From the NCBI GenBank assembly GCA_900545325.1, contig UQZE01000026.1, forward strand, positions 1 through 18,456: a stretch of 18,456 nucleotides of DNA. Reading direction: 5' to 3'. Below, in pieces: positions 13,833 to 18,456 of this stretch. Position numbers and translations under genes: made by a program. The stretch is from an uncultured Eubacteriales bacterium. GTDB taxonomy: Bacteria; Bacillota; Clostridia; Christensenellales; Borkfalkiaceae. The first letter of the stretch is position 1. Each line of letters starts with the position of its first letter. The notes under the pieces were generated by a model. It made no database searches, was not told the origin of the DNA, and saw only the letters and a program-made list of their open reading frames with translations.

Positions 13833-14894
13833 ATGAGTACGATCGTATTTACAGGCGGAGGCACGGCGGGACACGTAATGCCCAACCTCGCGCTCCTGCC
13901 CTATATCGAAGATAAATTCGACAAAATAGTATATATCGGTTCCGAAGGCGGCATGGAAGAAAGCATAGTCAAGCGGACGAAACTGAGATATTATCCCGTA
14001 AAAACGGCGAAACTGCAGCGCAAGTTCACGCTGAAAAACCTGAAAATCCCCATCGAGGTGGTCAAGGGCTACCGTCAGGCAAAAAAAATACTGAACGAAC
14101 TGAAACCCGACCTGGTGTTTTCCAAGGGCGGCTATGTGGCGGTGCCAGTCGCCTTTGCGGCGAGATCGCTGAAAATCCCCGTCGTTACGCACGAGAGCGA
14201 CCTCAGCGCGGGGCTGGCGAACAAGCTGATCGCGCCGCGCGCCGACAAGGTGCTTACGGCGTTTCCCGAAACCGCGGGACAGTTCGCTAACGGCGAATAT
14301 GCGGGACTGCCTCTCAGCGACGATCTCTTTGACACCGATAAAAAAACCGCGCTCGCGCGTTACGGTTTCGACGGCAAAAAACCCGTGCTGCTGGTGCTCG
14401 GCGGCTCGCAGGGCAGCAGGGCGATCAACGCCTGCCTGAAAGACTGTCTGGGCGACCTGCTGCCTAAATTCGATATTCTGCACCTTTACGGGCGGAAAAA
14501 TTCCCCCGCGGCAAACCGCGAGGGTTACAGGGGATTGGAATTTGAAAGCGAAATGCGCTACGCCTACGCCGCCGCGGACGTGGCCGTTTCCCGCGCGGGC
14601 GCGGGCACGTTATTCGAATTGCTTTCGCTGAAAATCCCCTCCGTAGTCGTTCCGCTTTCCAAGGGAGCGTCGCGCGGAGATCAGATCCAGAATGCGGAAT
14701 ACTTTTACGCGCAGGGCGCGCTCACGCTCGTTTACGAGCAGAACCTTACGCCGGCGTCGCTGGAAACGGCAATATCCTCCACATACGCGGACCGTTTCAA
14801 CTTCCGCCGCAGGCTGGGCAGACTGCGGCTCGCGGACGCCAACGCCCGTATAGCGCAGACCATTCTTTCTTACAGAAAGACGCCGCAGGCCTGA
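13833..14894 (+). CDS. murG: MurG-type UDP-GlcNAc transferase (lipid II synthesis)
   Basis: A 353-aa GT28 glycosyltransferase expected to add GlcNAc to lipid I on the inner membrane face, forming lipid II. Motifs: VFTGGGTAGHVMPN (5-18), FSKGGYVAVP (96-105), THESDLSAGLANK (119-131), LGGSQGSRAIN (189-199), SRAGAGTLFELL (253-264) and VPLSKGASRGDQIQNA (273-288, donor binding). The HESD form is the second MurG type common in Firmicutes, in contrast to HEQN of Bacillus and Escherichia. ATG at 13833 is chosen by family alignment; the frame opens at TTG 13806. No ribosome site precedes either, and an AT-rich TATAGATATTAAT abuts the ATG, so a leaderless transcript is possible. Confidence 0.93.
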   Translation: MSTIVFTGGGTAGHVMPNLALLPYIEDKFDKIVYIGSEGGMEESIVKRTKLRYYPVKTAKLQRKFTLKNLKIPIEVVKGYRQAKKILNELKPDLVFSKGGYVAVPVAFAARSLKIPVVTHESDLSAGLANKLIAPRADKVLTAFPETAGQFANGEYAGLPLSDDLFDTDKKTALARYGFDGKKPVLLVLGGSQGSRAINACLKDCLGDLLPKFDILHLYGRKNSPAANREGYRGLEFESEMRYAYAAADVAVSRAGAGTLFELLSLKIPSVVVPLSKGASRGDQIQNAEYFYAQGALTLVYEQNLTPASLETAISSTYADRFNFRRRLGRLRLADANARIAQTILSYRKTPQA

Positions 14895-14910
14895 ACGGCC
14901 GAAACCTTTC

Positions 14911-15180
14911 TCACCGCATGACGGCAAAACCGCATGCAGCCTCGCGCTCGCGTACGTTGAACCCCTTCAGATCCCGAAAAAAAGCGCTCACGTCGCTCCC
15001 GCGCGTACGCGTATTATATGGATTATATTCCCCGCGTTTTAAAACGCCGTTTTCCCCCGCGGCCGAGCGCGTTCCGCACGCCGCTTTCGGACGAAGCGTT
15101 TCCGCGATCGGCGCGCGCCGTTCGTTCGAATGCGGTTCTTTATGTTCGTCGAATATCCAGGAAAAAAACTTTTCAAACAT
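14911..15180 (-). CDS. Small unrecognised protein divergent from the WYL regulator
   Basis: An 89-aa frame starting with ATG at 15180, with an excellent ribosome site AAGGAGG 6 nt upstream; this is the main reason to call it real. The product begins MFEKFFSWIFDEHKEP (an amphipathic aromatic start), is rich in Arg, Ala and Lys in the middle, has GEYNPYNTRTRGSD (51-64), and ends with FFRDLKGFNVREREAACGF. I see no signal peptide, transmembrane helix or known domain. It converges on murG with 16 bp between stops. It is divergent from the WYL regulator, and the palindrome at 15214-15240 lies about 34 bp before its start. The regulator therefore probably controls it. The promoter is unclear: TTGTCA-17-TATAGG would put the start inside the ribosome site. 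Confidence 0.6.
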   Translation of the reverse strand: MFEKFFSWIFDEHKEPHSNERRAPIAETLRPKAACGTRSAAGENGVLKRGEYNPYNTRTRGSDVSAFFRDLKGFNVREREAACGFAVMR

Positions 15181-15213
15181 GTTTTCCCTCCTTGCCCCTA
15201 TATCTTAACACAT

Positions 15214-15240
15214 CATACTTGACAACTTTTGTCATGTATG
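15214..15240. promoter_or_regulatory. 27-bp palindromic operator between the 89-aa gene and the WYL regulator
   Basis: The arms CATACTTGACAA (15214-15225) and TTGTCATGTATG (15229-15240) are inverted copies matching at 11 of 12 positions around a 3-nt centre CTT. The site covers the -35 and most of the spacer of the WYL gene promoter. A core TGACAA-N3-TTGTCA is the kind of dyad a dimeric helix-turn-helix protein binds. Autorepression by the adjacent WYL regulator is the simplest reading. Confidence 0.75.
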
Positions 15241-15247
15241 TTAAAAT
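15219..15247 (+). promoter_or_regulatory. Promoter of the WYL regulator
   Basis: A consensus -35 TTGACA (15219-15224), a 17-bp spacer and -10 TAAAAT (15242-15247, five of six) make the strongest plus-strand promoter in the window. The predicted start near 15254 gives a leader of about 37 nt. Confidence 0.82.
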
Positions 15248-15290
15248 ATTTTTGATTTTTTTATTATTGTATGTGGGACAGGCTGAAAAT

Positions 15291-16217
15291 ATGAAAGCTG
15301 AAATATTGATTTCTCTGTTATTCGATCTTCTTGCCGAAAAGCGGCTCAGCGCGCCGCAGATCGCCAGGCGATACGGCGTAAGCACGCGGACCGCGCTGAG
15401 ATATATAGACACGCTCACGCTCGCGGGCGTGCCCGTGGTGGCCATACGCGGACAGAACGGCGGATTCGCCATTCTCGACACCTACAAACTCCCCGCGGGT
15501 TTCCTCACGGAGGAAGAACACGAAGCGGTTACGGAGGCGCTCAGCGCCGTCAACGCGCAGCTCGGCAGCGCAAAACTGGCTTCGGGCATAAAAAAACTGC
15601 TCGCAACGTCCAAAAACACGGACAGTTCCCTGCGGTTCACGAGCGGCAATCTCATCATAGATGCGGGGCACTGGGGCGACACGGGCATGTATAAAAAGAA
15701 ACTTTCTTTCGCGGAACGGTGCATCGAGGAAAACAAGGTGATGTTCATACGCTACCACGACCGCACGGGCGAAACGAGCGAACGCAGCGTCGAACCGCAC
15801 GCCCTGCTCTTCAAGCAGGGGCTTTGGTATATCTACGCCTACTGCCGCCTGCGCGGCGCGTTCCGCTTTTTCAAACTCGGCAGGATCGAGCAGGCGAAAG
15901 CTACGGAGGAAACGTTTGCGCGGCGGGAAATGCCCAAAGCCGACTTTACCGCCTGGTACGGCGCGGGGCAGAGTGTGCCCGCGCGTTTCGAAATAGAAAA
16001 AAGCGCTCTTTCGGACTTTGAAGAGTGGGTAGGCATAGAGAACATACGCGAGATCAACGGCGTATACATAGCGGAAGTCAGCCTGCCGGACGACGGCGGA
16101 CTGGTATCCAAAATACTCACGTTCGGCACGGGCATAAAGGTGCTTTCCCCGCCCGAACTTAAAAAAAAGGTGGTGGACGCGGCGAAAGCGGTGGCGGAAT
16201 ACTACGACAGGGCATAA
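15291..16217 (+). CDS. WYL-domain transcriptional regulator (YafY-like, HTH_11)
   Basis: A 308-aa regulator. Residues 1-55 form a winged helix of the HTH_11 type (SAPQIARRYGVSTRTALRYI), with the wing VVAIRGQNGGFAI. The middle holds the WYL domain with SVEPHALLFKQGLWYIYAYC (about 161-180) and the RFFKLGRI that follows, a pocket thought to sense small ligands or nucleic-acid pieces. The C-terminal 80 residues fit the WCX extension. Such proteins are usually local repressors or activators responding to stress or damage. ATG at 15291 is chosen because it lies downstream of the promoter; the frame is open to 15018, but that passes through the promoter. The ribosome site is weak (AGGCTGAAAAT). Its target is probably the divergent 89-aa gene plus itself. 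Confidence 0.92.
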   Translation: MKAEILISLLFDLLAEKRLSAPQIARRYGVSTRTALRYIDTLTLAGVPVVAIRGQNGGFAILDTYKLPAGFLTEEEHEAVTEALSAVNAQLGSAKLASGIKKLLATSKNTDSSLRFTSGNLIIDAGHWGDTGMYKKKLSFAERCIEENKVMFIRYHDRTGETSERSVEPHALLFKQGLWYIYAYCRLRGAFRFFKLGRIEQAKATEETFARREMPKADFTAWYGAGQSVPARFEIEKSALSDFEEWVGIENIREINGVYIAEVSLPDDGGLVSKILTFGTGIKVLSPPELKKKVVDAAKAVAEYYDRA

Positions 16218-16246
16218 AAAAAAGCGGCTGTACAGCCGCTTTTTTT
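16216..16246. terminator. Bidirectional terminator between WYL regulator and SGNH gene
   Basis: A perfectly self-complementary 18-mer AGCGGCTGTACAGCCGCT (16223-16240) is flanked by eight A on the left and seven T on the right. It works as an intrinsic terminator for both converging genes. The WYL stop codon overlaps its left edge and the SGNH stop lies 2 nt past its right edge. Confidence 0.95.
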
Positions 16247-16248
16247 CT

Positions 16249-17412
16249 TTACGCTTTCGGAAGTTCGTTCACCTGTTCTATGCCGAGTTTTTCGCATACG
16301 GCATTCACCACCGTCCGCGCGTCCTCGACGTGCGTCTTGTAACTCGCGTGTCCGTCCGCGCCGAGCTCGCCGTTGCGGCTGCCCTTGATGAGAACGGGAA
16401 CGCACCATGCATGTTCCGGATCGAGGGAATTTATGGCTTTGAGCGAAGCCGCCCCGTTGCCGCTCGATTGATCGGTAGACGTCCAGAAAACGACCGCGTT
16501 CGGGTGCAGTCCGTGCATGTGCTGCAAAAATTCCTTTACCGCGGCGGTGAATTCCTCTTCCGCCGCCGTCTTTTCCGCACCCGAAAGTTTATTGATGTGC
16601 GAAGTGTAATCGTTGCCGCCCACGTTCACCACGATTACGTCGGGTTTAAACCTGTTGTGATCCCATTTCGCCGCGGTGATGGTTTTGTTGTCCTCTCCGA
16701 TACCGATATAATCGTAAGCTTTTCTTATATTGTCGCTGCCCGACGGGTCGTTATATCCCCATTTTAGCCCCCAGCCGCTGTTTGAAACGAATTCGAAATC
16801 CGCGCCGAACGCCATGGCGGTGAGATACCCGAACGAGTGCAGGCAGGAAGAATTTTTCGTGGTGCGTTCCTCCCCGGCCTTGCCGATCGCGCCGTGGCCG
16901 CTGATGCCGCTGCCGCCCACGATCTGTACGGAAAGCCTGTCGCCGTCGGGCTGTGCCGCCGCATCGAAATATCCGTCCGTGGATATGCTTTTGACCGCCG
17001 TAGTGCCGTCCGAACTTTCGCTGCGCTTGATTACGGTAACCGTGTGGAACCCTTCGTTCAGTTCGGAAACGAGTTTGACGTTTTTATCCGCCTTGTCGAT
17101 TTCCACGACCTTGCCCTCTTCCGGGGACGCCTCCCCGTCCGTGAACACCTGATAATACGGGCGCTCGGTTTCGCTGTCGGTGTTTGTGCATACGAATTCG
17201 GCGTTGAGCCGCGTGCCGTAAAAGGACACGCTGAACCCCGTGCCCGTGTTGTAACAATACATCAGCCCGTCCTTCATTTCCGAACGGCCGAGATAGCGCA
17301 CGTACGCGCTTTGCAGAAGATCGCCTTCCAGCCGCTTTATTTTATCTCCGCCGTCGCACCCGACGAGCGCCGCAGACATCACGAAAGCCAGAATAAACGC
17401 AATTTTTTTCAT
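16249..17412 (-). CDS. SGNH-hydrolase lipoprotein, carbohydrate esterase family 2-like
   Basis: A 387-aa lipoprotein: signal peptide with lipobox LVGC (16-19, lipidated Cys19). Residues about 35-150 form a beta-sandwich (VRYLGRSEMKDGLMYCYNTG and GFSVSFYGTRLNAEFVC), as in CE2 esterases. Residues about 160-380 form the SGNH domain. Block I reads VQIVGGSGISGHG with Ser168 as nucleophile and Gly167 where GDS enzymes have Asp. Block III is NVGGNDYT with Asn267, and block V is DGHASYKTH with Asp353/His355. CE2 enzymes remove acetyl groups from xylan or other glycans; the substrate here is unknown. GGAGG precedes the ATG. A terminator lies just upstream with no promoter visible in the gap, so it may be transcribed by read-through from the repeat-protein gene. 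Confidence 0.88.
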   Translation of the reverse strand: MKKIAFILAFVMSAALVGCDGGDKIKRLEGDLLQSAYVRYLGRSEMKDGLMYCYNTGTGFSVSFYGTRLNAEFVCTNTDSETERPYYQVFTDGEASPEEGKVVEIDKADKNVKLVSELNEGFHTVTVIKRSESSDGTTAVKSISTDGYFDAAAQPDGDRLSVQIVGGSGISGHGAIGKAGEERTTKNSSCLHSFGYLTAMAFGADFEFVSNSGWGLKWGYNDPSGSDNIRKAYDYIGIGEDNKTITAAKWDHNRFKPDVIVVNVGGNDYTSHINKLSGAEKTAAEEEFTAAVKEFLQHMHGLHPNAVVFWTSTDQSSGNGAASLKAINSLDPEHAWCVPVLIKGSRNGELGADGHASYKTHVEDARTVVNAVCEKLGIEQVNELPKA

Positions 17413-17430
17413 AAGCCCTCCGTTTCAGAG

Positions 17431-17469
17431 AAAAGCCCCGAAAATCCGATGCTTTCGAAAATTCGGGGC
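17431..17469 (-). terminator. Intrinsic terminator after the repeat-protein gene
   Basis: On the minus strand GCCCCGAA and TTCGGGGC (17462-17469 and 17435-17442) form a perfect 8-bp stem with a 19-nt loop, followed by TTTTCTCT. It begins 7 nt after the upstream stop codon and ends about 18 nt before the SGNH ATG. Confidence 0.8.
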
Positions 17470-17476
17470 CCCCTTG

Positions 17477-18456
17477 TCAATCGTTTTCTTTCCTGTCCGA
17501 AATGAGCGTAACTTTTTGTTCGAGCAAGCTCTTTTCCGCCTTCGGCGCAGTAAACTTTTTCACGCTGACGTTGTCGAGCGTGAATGTCGGCGTACCTGCC
17601 GCTTCTTTATTCGCCAAAGCGATAACAAGATAATATCCTTGTGCGGCGGTTGCTTCTGCAACGTTTTCCTCCGTAGCTTCAGCTATAAAAGAATATCGGG
17701 TCAAATCCGTTCCCAAAATAAATTCTTGTTTTTCGGTTATATCGCCGTTGAACTTCGTAGTTGAAGTCGCATCTTCCCTAAATCTAATATATGCCGCAAC
17801 GTAAGTAAAATCAGTGCTGTCTACTTTTGCATCAAAACTAATGACAAATTTATCGCCCGCCTCGATTTTATCTATTTCGAGCTTAACCGCCACGTAGAAG
17901 TTAGCAGAAGAAGAACCCGTAGTTAAAGTTGCGTTATATACCAAAGATCCGTCCGCCGTACTGACGGAATTGATTGAGGTTTTACCTGCATTCGTATAAA
18001 TCAACCAATCGCCGCCGACGTAACGCTTACCGTCGCTGCCAGCATCTTCCGTAAAAGACGTTTCCGCCGAGAAATCCCCGTTGGGAACGAGTTCGGGATC
18101 GCTGTCCGCCACCCAAACGGCTTTCATCACCACGTCCGCGCCCGTGGGCGAGAGCATGGATATCACCTGTCCGTCCAAGTAGTATTCGCCGCCGAATTCC
18201 CAGCACACGAATTTATAGCCTTCCCTCGTAAAGGTATTTTTCGCAAGAGCCTTTTCTTCCGCCGCGCCGAACTGCTGGTCCTCCATCGTGCCCGTGCCGC
18301 CGTTCGCGTCGAACTTCACCACGTAGGACTGTACTTCCATGATATAGGCATATACCGTTGTGTTGACCGTAACGGCGCTGCCGTCTTCCCATACGCTTTC
18401 GGGATCGTTGAGGTCGGTGCGCCATTCTACGAATACATAGCCTTCCCCGACTTCCA
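17477..18456 (-). CDS. C-terminal part of a surface protein with Listeria-Bacteroides repeats and a CBM-like domain
   Basis: About 326 codons, open at the right edge, so the N-terminus is missing; an ATG at 18340 is internal. The visible part starts inside one InlB/Flg_new-type repeat (EGYVFVEW, then VWEDGSAVTVNTTVYAYI). A second repeat follows (YVVKFDANGGTGTMEDQQ, EGYKFVCWEFGGEYYLDG, VVMKAVWV). Next comes a jelly-roll-like domain from NGDFSAETSF to TFTLDNVSVKKF, similar in pattern to CBM4/9 modules and to the modules of the 1037-aa protein. The last 25 residues are charged, without LPXTG or a membrane helix, so any anchor must be N-terminal. Such proteins usually bind glycans or host surfaces; the ligand is unknown. 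The CBM-like part is clearly more AT-rich than the repeats. Confidence 0.85.
   Translation of the reverse strand, partial: EVGEGYVFVEWRTDLNDPESVWEDGSAVTVNTTVYAYIMEVQSYVVKFDANGGTGTMEDQQFGAAEEKALAKNTFTREGYKFVCWEFGGEYYLDGQVISMLSPTGADVVMKAVWVADSDPELVPNGDFSAETSFTEDAGSDGKRYVGGDWLIYTNAGKTSINSVSTADGSLVYNATLTTGSSSANFYVAVKLEIDKIEAGDKFVISFDAKVDSTDFTYVAAYIRFREDATSTTKFNGDITEKQEFILGTDLTRYSFIAEATEENVAEATAAQGYYLVIALANKEAAGTPTFTLDNVSVKKFTAPKAEKSLLEQKVTLISDRKEND

Noticed and set aside
13514..13885. Minus-strand frame of 123 aa across the spacer before murG
   Set aside because: It overlaps the murG start, is Arg-rich, and has no ribosome site or recognisable domain.
15197..15225. Minus-strand promoter TTGTCA-17-TATAGG for the 89-aa gene
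   Set aside because: Spacing is ideal, but the predicted start falls inside the ribosome site, so I do not list it as a supported promoter.
15018..15290. N-terminal extension of the WYL regulator
   Set aside because: It would run through the consensus promoter and operator. The family's HTH begins at the ATG at 15291.
17477..18340. ATG at 18340 as the true start of the repeat protein
   Set aside because: The frame continues upstream to the window edge and encodes another Listeria-Bacteroides repeat, and no ribosome site precedes this ATG.

Overview
The window looks like a chromosomal segment from a spore-forming or spore-derived Clostridia-type Firmicute. The evidence is a SpoVT regulator, a SpoVB/YabM-type flippase, strong AGGAGG ribosome sites, a maf-mreB-minD gene order like that of Bacillus, and a MurG of the Firmicute 'HESD' type. 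The coding DNA is GC-rich, with AT-rich promoters and intrinsic terminators. A gut Christensenellales-like lineage is my guess, but nothing here proves the taxon. I see no mobile element, CRISPR array, tRNA or rRNA.

Left block (1-4062, minus strand). spoVT, a YabM-like flippase, mazG and dus overlap end to end and probably form one operon. The first three keep the order of the Bacillus spoVT-yabM-yabN region. A separate partial gene at the left edge has its own promoter, with a near-palindrome over its -10 box. A small XRE-type regulator (4063-4266) is divergent from spoVT.

Centre (4275-9127, minus strand). minE and minD, a small P-loop kinase-like gene, mreB, maf and a Ppx/GppA phosphatase. 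This resembles the Bacillus maf-radC-mreBCD-minCD cluster, but radC, mreC, mreD and minC are absent and a MinE is present. Intrinsic terminators lie just before maf and before minD, so the block is subdivided. An AT-rich 300-bp spacer holds the ppx promoter and two palindromes.

Right of centre (9429-13521). Two half-size TauE/SafE (TSUP) genes make a split transporter. Divergent from them is a 1037-aa surface protein with a signal segment, three beta-sandwich-like modules resembling carbohydrate-binding domains, a C-terminal transmembrane helix and an acidic cytoplasmic tail. It ends at a strong terminator, followed by about 310 bp of gene-free, very C-rich DNA.

Right end (13833-18456). murG, which has no visible ribosome site, is followed by a convergent 89-aa gene of unknown function. 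That gene is divergent from a WYL-domain regulator whose promoter is covered by a 27-bp palindrome, a likely shared operator. After a bidirectional terminator come two minus-strand surface genes: a CE2-like SGNH esterase lipoprotein, and the C-terminal part of a protein with Listeria-Bacteroides repeats and a carbohydrate-binding-like domain. The overall theme is cell envelope (peptidoglycan precursor synthesis, shape, division-site placement) plus surface glycan-interaction proteins. The least explained items are the WYL/89-aa pair and the 1037-aa protein.
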